Of a stretch of 36,516 nucleotides of DNA, positions 30,792-36,516 are shown in pieces. The position numbers and the translations under genes are program-made. The notes under the pieces are model-generated. The model saw only the letters and a program-made list of their open reading frames with translations. It was not told where the DNA came from and searched no databases. The stretch comes from a virus, in the IMG/VR virus record IMGVR_UViG_3300038701_002510, positions 1 through 36,516 of that record; one strand, written 5' to 3'. The number at the start of each line of letters is the position of its first letter. Position 1 is the stretch's first letter.

Positions 30792-31034
30792 TCAGTTGGA
30801 TTTTGCTTTTTGCGCCAAAAACATCACTTTATTGTTTAGAGCAGCAGGAAGTCTGTACTTTGGAATCGCAGTGGGTATATTCTTTTCCTTGATTACATCA
30901 ATGGCCCTCATACATGCCGCCCTTTCCATCGTGAGGCAAATTCGCTGGCCAGTACTTAAATGTTTGTTGTGCCTGGTGTAGCAGTACACCCTAAGCAGTA
31001 AATCAATGCGCTCTTGTAGTTGGGTCTTGTTCAT
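30792..31034 (-). CDS. Hypothetical 80-aa early protein
   Basis: MNKTQLQERIDLLLRVYCYT followed by a helical mid-part with three Cys residues and TAIPKYRLPAALNNKVMFLA at the end. Basic and helical; no domain recognised. It overlaps the 121-aa gene by 4 bp and is followed 1 bp later by the 53-aa gene, so it belongs to the tight early cluster between the ATPase and DUF3164. Confidence 0.6.
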   Translation of the reverse strand: MNKTQLQERIDLLLRVYCYTRHNKHLSTGQRICLTMERAACMRAIDVIKEKNIPTAIPKYRLPAALNNKVMFLAQKAKSN

Positions 31035-31396
31035 GCTTCCTTAAAAGAGTTTTTAAATTGTTTGTGAATACGTTTTAAAATGGGTGATGGCCAATGCTCT
31101 CCAGCAGCATCTATGTAGCCAAGGAAAAGCTCTTGATAGCTCTCCACATCGTTCAGCTCGGCCTCAAGAAAATCTTGGTTGTCTGTATAAAAAGGCAATT
31201 CCACTTTTAACATCCATTGATCGCAATACCAATCGTATAGTGCCGAATCCATGACCAACATTCTGGAGGGCAGCGCAAGTTCAATGGCCTTCTTTTCGCA
31301 CCATTCTGCGAAATAGGAATGCCTTATGTTATGATAGGCCACTGGTGTCAACCCCATTGCCTTTCTTATAATTTCATTTTTTCTCATGGTGTTCAT
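31031..31396 (-). CDS. Hypothetical 121-aa early protein
   Basis: A helical N-terminus (MRKNEIIRKAMGLTPVAYHN) that may form a helix-turn-helix-like unit is followed by an aromatic, acidic region (DSALYDWYCDQWMLKVEL) and a C-terminal basic helix (ILKRIHKQFKNSFKEA). It starts 1 bp after the ATPase stop. No family recognised; position next to the transposition ATPases suggests a DNA-related role. Confidence 0.6.
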   Translation of the reverse strand: MNTMRKNEIIRKAMGLTPVAYHNIRHSYFAEWCEKKAIELALPSRMLVMDSALYDWYCDQWMLKVELPFYTDNQDFLEAELNDVESYQELFLGYIDAAGEHWPSPILKRIHKQFKNSFKEA

Positions 31397-31397
31397 T

Positions 31398-32027
31398 TTA
31401 GCTTACATCACCCCAATACTCTGAGGCTCTTTTTGCGTAAATCGTAAAGGGTTCATTACCCCCGTATCTGCTCTTGGGAATGGCCTTATAGCCCTCAACC
31501 CATATTTTCACGAAACTCAAATACTCAATGTACTTTCCTATCCTTCCCTCTGGCTTTTTCCCCTCAGCATGGCCAATGATTATCAACTGTATGCCCTTCT
31601 CCCCACAATCGTTTACCAGGTCATGGTATTGGGATTTGTTCAACTGTGCTACTTGGAGGCTGTCAATGATTAAGAACTTTGGCCTGTTTCGCCTTTTTAT
31701 CCTTGCTTTTAGCTGCGGATAGGAATCCTCTATGAGTAAGAACTTATTGCCAACGGCTCCCAATCCCGCCCTTTCCATAGCTTCCTGGAAGCTGAGGCTG
31801 TCACCCTCTTCAAGTCCATTGTACCAGACCCGTCCATACGTTGCCAACATTCTAGCCATTTGGGTTATATAGCTTGTTTTGCCGTGTCCACTGTGACCAT
31901 AAATAAACCAGCTTCCCTTAATCTCTGGCTGGCCTATGTGGTCTTTCCAAGGGCCAGTAAACTCCAGAATGCTGCGTTTCTTGGCATAAATATCTCTTGC
32001 CGTCTTTGCCCTTTGAAACTTTGGCAT
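31398..32027 (-). CDS. RecA/AAA-like P-loop ATPase
   Basis: 209 aa. Walker A GHSGHGKT spans residues 44-51, and Walker B-like FLIIDS is near 118-123. A RecA-type core is suggested by the strand-helix order and by VWYNGLEEGDSLSFQEAM after the first helix, resembling DnaB/RadA-type ATP-binding cores rather than MuB. QLIIIGHAEGKKPEGRIGKY follows at about 148-167, like sensor segments. A second ATPase next to MuB is not part of the Mu plan, so it may be a helicase-loader or a transposition accessory factor. It lies 2 bp after the MuB-like gene. Confidence 0.75.
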   Translation of the reverse strand: MPKFQRAKTARDIYAKKRSILEFTGPWKDHIGQPEIKGSWFIYGHSGHGKTSYITQMARMLATYGRVWYNGLEEGDSLSFQEAMERAGLGAVGNKFLLIEDSYPQLKARIKRRNRPKFLIIDSLQVAQLNKSQYHDLVNDCGEKGIQLIIIGHAEGKKPEGRIGKYIEYLSFVKIWVEGYKAIPKSRYGGNEPFTIYAKRASEYWGDVS

Positions 32028-32029
32028 TT

Positions 32030-32917
32030 TTACTCACCAGTTTTCTCAGATTCAGTATCGGCTTCTTTTTTCTTGGATTTTAGGGCGTGTATCTTTCGCT
32101 TAACTCTTCTCAAGTCGGAATCACTCTCTTCAATGACTTTTTTGATTGTGGGGCGGTCATCTATTTCATTGGCCATACATATCTGCACAATGTCCTCAGA
32201 GCTTATTACAGGAAGCTCTATGAACCTTCTACCCAATCTGCTGTAGATTTCATTATACCCCTTCTTATTGAGCTCCACGCCCCTGGTAATCCTTTTTTTG
32301 AGGTGGTTGGTGGCTATCACTATAAATCCGCACCTGTCCTCCAGTTCGTTGTACATAGTGATAAAGAAGCTGAGCACGTGATCAGGGAGCTTGTCATATT
32401 CATCAAATATGATAATGGGGTTTTCCCTCATTAAAAGGTGCCTAACAGCCTCCATCATCATTTCAGCAATGCTCATACCATTGTGTGGCCTTCCCATTTT
32501 AGTCAAGAGCTCTGATAAGAACCATTTGCGGTTCCAGTACTCCCTACAGCTTAACCAAATCACATTTCTGTGGGTCTGCTCGAAGTACTTGATGGCAAAA
32601 GTTTTACCAGTTCCTGCCTGGCCCGTGATACCAACAGTCAATTGATTCTGTTGAGCATCATCAAATAGCTTCTGGAGGAGTTTGAATGGTTTTGTTTGAA
32701 CAATGACCTCTTCATTGGGATTGTAGCTAAGTGCGGCCAAGAGGGTGCGCCACATACTTGTACTGATCAAATCCCATTTATTGTTGAGCACTTGGCTCAA
32801 TGTGGCTGAGCTAACCCCGTTCAATGTAGCAGCTGCTTGATTTTGGCTGTCAAACCTGTTGACATAAATCCAGGCTGCTTTGGTAATTTTTTCCTTTTCG
32901 TGTTCTGTGATTTTCAT
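32030..32917 (-). CDS. MuB-like transposition ATPase
   Basis: 295 aa. Residues about 22-50 form a helix-turn-helix (DSQNQAAATLNGVSSATLSQ), as in the N-terminus of MuB. The AAA domain has a Walker A GQAGTGKT (99-106), a Walker B with IIIFDEYDKL and a C-terminal helical domain ending in a Lys-rich tail. MuB polymerises on target DNA and delivers it to the transposase while giving target immunity. It follows the transposase gene by 10 bp and precedes the RecA-like ATPase by 2 bp, matching the A-B order in Mu. Confidence 0.9.
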   Translation of the reverse strand: MKITEHEKEKITKAAWIYVNRFDSQNQAAATLNGVSSATLSQVLNNKWDLISTSMWRTLLAALSYNPNEEVIVQTKPFKLLQKLFDDAQQNQLTVGITGQAGTGKTFAIKYFEQTHRNVIWLSCREYWNRKWFLSELLTKMGRPHNGMSIAEMMMEAVRHLLMRENPIIIFDEYDKLPDHVLSFFITMYNELEDRCGFIVIATNHLKKRITRGVELNKKGYNEIYSRLGRRFIELPVISSEDIVQICMANEIDDRPTIKKVIEESDSDLRRVKRKIHALKSKKKEADTESEKTGE

Positions 32918-32927
32918 TTTGAGTTGT

Positions 32928-34931
32928 TTACATTAGATCATAAATAGATTCGTCGCCATTTTGGGTGGTATTGCTTAGGTCTTTCTGGATTTGGGCTATG
33001 TCTTTTGATGGCTTGCTGGCCTTTCTATTTTTCTTCTCGATGCCTTTAAGTGGTGCAGGATTCAATCCGTAATCTTCTGGCCTTCTACTGAATTTTTCCA
33101 TGATTTCATCCATCTGGTCACGTCTTGTCAATCGGTTCTCCTTAACCTTGCTGGCAATTTTGCTGTAGTATTCTGCCTCCCAGTTTTCCTGCTCTTGGAT
33201 GTTCCTTGCCGTCTGTAGTTTTGTCCTGGCCTCTGTCACGAATCTTAGGCCCTGTCCAGGCACTTTTTCATAGAGGTAAACCAAGGTCAAATCCTCTGGG
33301 TCATACTTGATGTAAAATTTTCGGTCTATGTTGTTGTTCAAGAAATCGAGATCGGGCAAGTGGTCATCATTATAGACCATGTAGGTGTGTTTGGTCTTTC
33401 TTTCGGTAAATGTGAGCCCATAGGCTGTTAGTCTGACTGGCTTTGGTCTCTCCATCCAGAAAATGTCAACCATCTGGAACATATCAAGCTCTGGAGCTTT
33501 AGGGTTCTTACTATCCAGGTACATATCAATCCTTGGACGGTTGGTATCATAATGATTGGACTGGTTCCACTGCTCCCTGCACTCCTTATAGGCCTCAATA
33601 GCTTCTTTTAAGCTTGGCAGGTTCTCAGTATTGGCAAGTATAAACTCCATATTTGCCTTGCTTTCGGCCTTTTTGGTGTCGATGTTCTGACCTGTGAAGT
33701 ACCATAGCTTTTTCATTACCTGCTGCTGAAACCGTCCAAAGGCACTCTCAATGGTCTTTGATTTACCATTGTATGGCTGGGTCTTTATGGCCAAATGGGT
33801 CAATTTGTCCATGAATTGGCCAGCTTTGAGCTTCTTATGGCCTCCCTGGTTGTCAAAACGCACCTCATAAGGTCTGTGACCGCTGGTATTGACAGCCATT
33901 TTAAATGCCTTGTACTGGGCTTCATAGTTTTCCGTCTGACTGACATGGAAACCAAGAAATACCTCACTAAAGGCATCCATGACCTCATATACATTACAGG
34001 TTGCCATCTTACCGCTCTCATCCTTGAAGTACAGATTGAGCTTGGTACCATCTGCGTACCAGAGACTGTCACGCATGGTCGGCATTTTGGTACTGTTCTG
34101 AAATTGATACTTTTCCTTGGCCTTGAGCTCTCCATATCGGTAACCGTACCAAAGGCTCTTGACCTCTGGTTGATATAGGTAGTTGTAAAGTGTTTTGGAT
34201 TCCTTGATGACCTTATGGCCTTTATCTCTGGCGTATTCATTGTACTCATCGAGCAGCTGCTCCAAACTGGCCACCTTTTTAACCTGGTCACACCATCTGG
34301 CCATTACCCAAAGTTTGGCCCCCTCGCTCATTTTTTCACTGTTCTTGTGTCCGTGGCCACGGTGCACCAACGCCTCATATCCTTCTTTTGTGTAAGCCCT
34401 GTATTTACGTCTCAAGCTTCTTGGATTCTTGGGCAGACCATGAGGCCATTGTATTCTTGGAAGCTCCTGAACAACTTGAGCAATACTCTCCCATGTTTTG
34501 GCAACACCACCACTGCCCAGGGCAGCTGTTTTTAGTATTCTGTTTTCAAGAATATCCTTGGTAGCATTAAATATGCTTGCCTCTGATACATACCTGTGCC
34601 TGACATCGTTTGCAATATGTTTGCCATTGGGCAGTATGTAGTTGGAGTAAAATTTTTCGGCTTTGTAGTCTTTATTGAGGTGGTCTGCAAATAAAATATT
34701 GTTGTTCATCCTGGTTGGGTCGCCATACTTATCAATAATCTGTTGTTGGTAATGTGGATGGATGCTTTCCCAAGCAATCAATGCAGGAGTGTTTTTGCCA
34801 CGTCCGTTTCTCAATACTTTGAAGGGGCCTCTTTTTATGTAACTATCATAACTGTGCTTGCTGAACAACTGGGCATCTTTGTAGAGCCAGCCGCCATGCA
34901 CACAAATGGTATTTTCAAAGACCTCGAACAT
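32928..34931 (-). CDS. MuA-like DDE transposase
   Basis: 667 aa from the ATG at 34931 (MFEVFENTICVHGGWLYKDA), chosen because it starts 7 bp after the Ner-like stop; the upstream ATG at 34994 would overlap that gene by 56 bp. The catalytic core shows Asp near residue 292 (WYADGTKLNLYF), Asp near 359 (VRFDNQGG) and Glu near 394 (KTIESAFGRFQQ), with the usual spacing of a DDE enzyme. The N-terminal part contains HTH-type DNA-binding regions (CHGL PKNPRSLRRKYR segment) and the C-terminus is Lys-rich and disordered like the MuB/ClpX-contact tail of MuA. It carries out strand transfer for integration and replicative transposition, and likely binds the repeated sites near both window ends. Confidence 0.9.
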   Translation of the reverse strand: MFEVFENTICVHGGWLYKDAQLFSKHSYDSYIKRGPFKVLRNGRGKNTPALIAWESIHPHYQQQIIDKYGDPTRMNNNILFADHLNKDYKAEKFYSNYILPNGKHIANDVRHRYVSEASIFNATKDILENRILKTAALGSGGVAKTWESIAQVVQELPRIQWPHGLPKNPRSLRRKYRAYTKEGYEALVHRGHGHKNSEKMSEGAKLWVMARWCDQVKKVASLEQLLDEYNEYARDKGHKVIKESKTLYNYLYQPEVKSLWYGYRYGELKAKEKYQFQNSTKMPTMRDSLWYADGTKLNLYFKDESGKMATCNVYEVMDAFSEVFLGFHVSQTENYEAQYKAFKMAVNTSGHRPYEVRFDNQGGHKKLKAGQFMDKLTHLAIKTQPYNGKSKTIESAFGRFQQQVMKKLWYFTGQNIDTKKAESKANMEFILANTENLPSLKEAIEAYKECREQWNQSNHYDTNRPRIDMYLDSKNPKAPELDMFQMVDIFWMERPKPVRLTAYGLTFTERKTKHTYMVYNDDHLPDLDFLNNNIDRKFYIKYDPEDLTLVYLYEKVPGQGLRFVTEARTKLQTARNIQEQENWEAEYYSKIASKVKENRLTRRDQMDEIMEKFSRRPEDYGLNPAPLKGIEKKNRKASKPSKDIAQIQKDLSNTTQNGDESIYDLM

Positions 34932-34938
34932 ATCAGAC

Positions 34939-35139
34939 TTATTTTGCGGTTTCAACAGGTTTGCCTTCCAGGACTTCAACAATCCCAATGGCATCTTTGT
35001 ATATCGCTTTGGCCTTATCCGTGTTGGTTGACTTTACACCGTGCAGAACCTCAGATACATAAGATTGGCTGGTGCCGTGTTTTTCGGCAAGTGCAGTCTT
35101 ATTGATTTTTCGGATTTGCTCTTTTGTAAGAATGGCCAT
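34939..35139 (-). CDS. Ner/Cro-like HTH regulator
   Basis: 66 aa from the ATG at 35139 (MAILTKEQIRKINKTALAEK); an earlier ATG at 35244 would cross the operator and is unlikely. A Cro/C1-type HTH spans about residues 12-45 (TALAEKHGTSQSYVSEVLHG). First gene of the leftward early operon, it occupies the place of Mu ner, which lowers early and repressor transcription after lytic entry. It likely binds the inverted repeat and promoter at 35168-35211. It ends 7 bp before the transposase start. Confidence 0.75.
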   Translation of the reverse strand: MAILTKEQIRKINKTALAEKHGTSQSYVSEVLHGVKSTNTDKAKAIYKDAIGIVEVLEGKPVETAK

Positions 35140-35167
35140 TTTGATTAGATTAGCGATGATTACAACG

Positions 35168-35198
35168 CAAACATATACACTTTTGGAGTATTTACAAA
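35168..35198 (-). promoter_or_regulatory. Early promoter (Bacteroidetes type)
   Basis: On the minus strand, TTTG (35198-35195) is followed after exactly 19 bp by TATGTTTG (35175-35168), an exact fit to the Bacteroidetes -33/-7 consensus TTTG-N19-TAnnTTTG. It would start transcription near 35160, about 20-25 bp before the Ner-like ATG at 35139. One arm of the operator lies in the spacer, so repressor binding there would block sigma contact. Confidence 0.7.
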
Positions 35199-35211
35199 AA
35201 AATAATACTCC
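35185..35211. promoter_or_regulatory. Operator inverted repeat of the lysis-lysogeny switch
   Basis: GGAGTATT (35185-35192) and AATACTCC (35204-35211) form a perfect 8-bp inverted repeat with an 11-bp centre, in the gap between the divergent repressor and Ner-like genes. A related half-site GGAATATT (35217-35224) lies next to it, just before the repressor ATG at 35230. The repeat overlaps the early promoter. A dimeric HTH protein, either the S24 repressor or Ner-like, is the likely ligand. Confidence 0.65.
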
Positions 35212-35229
35212 TTTTTGGAATATTTTTTT

Positions 35230-35934
35230 ATGGATGTCTATCAAAAAATCAAAAATGTACGCACTGATTTGGGCTTAAAACAGTCTGAAATGGCAGAGAT
35301 ATTGGGCATTCACCAAAGGGATGTGAGTAAGTTGGAGAATGGTAATAAAAAATATATTCCAAAAGAGTATATGGAGTTTTTAGTGAGTAGGGGGTACGAT
35401 GTAAATACATTATTCAACGACAAAATACCCCTTCAAAAGTTCAATGAAGAGATCACTATGGTAAAAGAACCAAAGTTAAAATTGAACCTAAGAACCGACA
35501 AACTGCAAGAAAATCAGATTATCCCACTATACAACCTGGAGGCCTCAGCGGGTTTGGTCGAACTATTTGAGCATTACAACGAAAAAACACCTTTAGATTA
35601 TATCAGCATCCCAAACCTACCAAAATCTGATGGTGCAGTATTTGTGACAGGCGATAGTATGTACCCTTTGCTCAAGTCTGGTGATATTGTGATTTATAAA
35701 ATGATTCACAATATAGATGAAGGGCTTTTTTGGGGTGAAATGTACTTAATATCCATAACGGTGGATGATGAGGAGTATGTTTCAGTCAAGTACATTCAAA
35801 AAAGTGAAAAAGGAGAAAACTTCATTAAGCTCGTAAGTCAAAACAGCCATCATCAACCAAGAGATGTGGAAAAGAGCCGTATTAGGGCACTTGCAATGGT
35901 AAAGGCCTCAGTTCGCATAAATGCCATGAGATAA
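35230..35934 (+). CDS. CI-like repressor with S24 (LexA-type) domain
   Basis: 234 aa from the ATG at 35230; a more upstream in-frame ATG at 35215 would extend into the operator half-site. N-terminal HTH at about 16-45 (LKQSEMAEILGIHQRDVSKL). The C-terminal S24 domain has an Ala-Gly cleavage candidate at 107-108 (EASAGLV), Ser143 in GDSMYPLL and Lys187 in SVKYI, the serine-lysine dyad. It should keep the prophage silent and self-cleave with RecA filaments. It is divergent to the early operon. Mu's own repressor c is unrelated to S24 proteins; this type occurs in other transposable phages. Confidence 0.85.
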   Translation: MDVYQKIKNVRTDLGLKQSEMAEILGIHQRDVSKLENGNKKYIPKEYMEFLVSRGYDVNTLFNDKIPLQKFNEEITMVKEPKLKLNLRTDKLQENQIIPLYNLEASAGLVELFEHYNEKTPLDYISIPNLPKSDGAVFVTGDSMYPLLKSGDIVIYKMIHNIDEGLFWGEMYLISITVDDEEYVSVKYIQKSEKGENFIKLVSQNSHHQPRDVEKSRIRALAMVKASVRINAMR

Positions 35935-36002
35935 CCAGGTTAAACCATCCAAAACAACAAAAATACACACATATTTTCATCAAAAATCACTTATGTTACA
36001 GT

Positions 36003-36024
36003 AAAACAGCGGTTTAACTGTTTT
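36003..36024 (+). terminator. Weak terminator after the repressor gene
   Basis: AAAACAG (36003-36009) and CTGTTTT (36018-36024) form a 7-bp stem around CGGTTTAA, followed by TAAATG. The stem is A/T-rich, with part of the T-run inside it, so termination should be modest. It sits about 70 bp after the repressor stop. Confidence 0.45.
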
Positions 36025-36136
36025 TAAATGATTATTTAACCTGCATTATAGGGGTCATTTTAACATTTATATTGATTTTAAACCTTTTTTTATTGCATTA
36101 CTAGGGGTATTTCAATGGGTCTAATTGCACGGAAAT

Positions 36137-36172
36137 GTACGCCCAAACGTACGCCCAAACGTACGCCCAAAC
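36137..36172. repeat. Three tandem 12-bp repeats
   Basis: GTACGCCCAAAC occurs three times without interruption (36137-36148, 36149-36160, 36161-36172). An inverted copy of its core (GGCGTAC) lies at 36200-36206, followed by CCAAAC at 36211-36216. In a non-coding end region such arrays are typical protein-binding sites, perhaps of the transposase or a regulator; they contain no phage-like gene. Confidence 0.85.
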
Positions 36173-36179
36173 CTATAGT

Positions 36180-36194
36180 AAATTGAAAAGTACC
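36180..36194. repeat. Transposase-type site, left region, direct orientation
   Basis: AAATTGAAAAGTACC matches 14 of 15 positions of the site at 14-28 (AAATTGAAAAGTACA) in the same orientation. It lies next to the 12-bp repeats. In Mu, one left-end MuA site is inverted relative to the others; a direct-orientation site here could play such a role. Inferred only. Confidence 0.4.
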
Positions 36195-36362
36195 GAAAAG
36201 GCGTACATATCCAAACAATTGAGATTGTCTTTAATTAGGATGAGTTGTATTTGCTAAAAAGCCCAATATACATGCTATTTAAGCCTAAATTTAACCCTTG
36301 GTGATGAAGATGACCAATAAGACCGTTGGAAATTAAAGCTTGATTAAACGCTTTTAAACTAT

Positions 36363-36377
36363 TGTACAATTCATTTT
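36363..36377. repeat. Transposase-type site, left end, inverted orientation
   Basis: TGTACAATTCATTTT matches 14 of 15 positions of the reverse complement of the site at 36-50 (AAATTGAATTGTACA). The inverted placement at opposite window ends is what a transposon-like phage needs, so the left terminus is probably a short distance beyond 36377. Confidence 0.5.
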
Positions 36378-36516
36378 TCTTGGCGTTTTCATAAGAATAC
36401 TCTTGAAAAGCCCGTTTTTATTGACGTTTTAGCCCTTTTGTTATTTATATTGAATTGTATTATTTATTTTACAGCCCCTATTTTGGGCCAACAATAAATT
36501 GGCTGATGATCTTTTT

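Larger units (their letters stand above)
35935..36516. other. 582-bp non-coding left-end region
   Basis: No convincing protein gene was seen on either strand from the repressor stop to the window end. The stretch holds a terminator-like hairpin (36003-36024), a triple 12-bp repeat (36137-36172) and near matches to the AAATTGAAwwGTACA site of the window start (36180-36194 same orientation, 36363-36377 inverted, 36447-36461 weaker). A short inverted repeat GCCAA/TTGGC lies at 36487-36503. The phage left end is likely inside this stretch, after 36377; the outermost part may be host DNA. Confidence 0.6.

Noticed and set aside
34932-34994. Longer transposase N-terminus from the ATG at 34994
   Set aside because: It would overlap the Ner-like gene by 56 bp; the ATG at 34931 is 7 bp after its stop.
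35140-35244. Longer Ner-like protein starting at 35244
   Set aside because: It would run through the operator and promoter; the ATG at 35139 gives a normal-sized HTH regulator.
36137-36172. CRISPR array
   Set aside because: The 12-bp units are directly abutting with no spacers, and no cas gene is present.

Overview
The window is a nearly complete transposable (Mu-like) siphovirus prophage from a Bacteroidetes host, most likely a marine Flavobacteriaceae. The host call rests on Sec signal peptides cut at A-Q, a Calx-beta plus beta-helix secreted protein, few recognisable Shine-Dalgarno sequences, and an early promoter of the Bacteroidetes type (TTTG-N19-TAnnTTTG). The Mu-like call rests on a MuA-type DDE transposase, a MuB-type ATPase, a Ner-like regulator, DUF3164, a DUF935 portal, a gpF-like head protein, gp36/DUF1320, a gpG-like morphogenesis protein, and inverted repeated motifs near both window ends. 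No tyrosine or serine integrase is seen. No tail sheath or contractile baseplate is recognisable, so the virion is probably a siphovirus, as in the D3112/B3 branch.

Layout, read from the phage left end (window right) to its right end (window left). An S24-type repressor (35230-35934, +) faces a leftward early operon across an operator/promoter region at 35140-35229. The early operon (35139 down to 24238, -) encodes a Ner-like HTH, MuA, MuB, a second RecA-like ATPase, DUF3164 and many small proteins with ATGA or TAATG overlaps. It also holds a tRNA-like element between two 20-bp direct repeats, a replication-organiser-like protein, a lipoprotein, a PAPS-reductase-like protein, a DUF4406 protein, an ASCH-like protein, a DUF4468-like secreted protein and a candidate HTH regulator. 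It ends convergently against the head operon.

The packaging/head operon (18144-24257, +) encodes small and large terminase, gp36-like, a portal-gpF-nuclease fusion, gpG-like and a gp37/tail-terminator-like protein. A divergent promoter region (17981-18143) separates it from the long leftward structural operon (17980 down to 62, -). That operon runs protease-scaffold, major capsid, endolysin, membrane protein, 198-aa protein, tail tube, two overlapping chaperone-like ORFs, tape measure, distal tail protein, small proteins, two signal-peptide-bearing fibre-like proteins, two small membrane proteins, and a tail-tip/collagen-like fibre protein that ends 61 bp from the window start.

Points worth following up: the tRNA-like RNA; fibre-like proteins with export signals; a capsid protein with a hydrophobic N-terminus; the portal-head-nuclease fusion; a possible pseudoknotted RNA between head genes; a perfect 16-bp inverted repeat inside the last tail gene; and a candidate nucleotide-modification cluster in the early operon. 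All family assignments come from reading motifs by eye; no searches were run.
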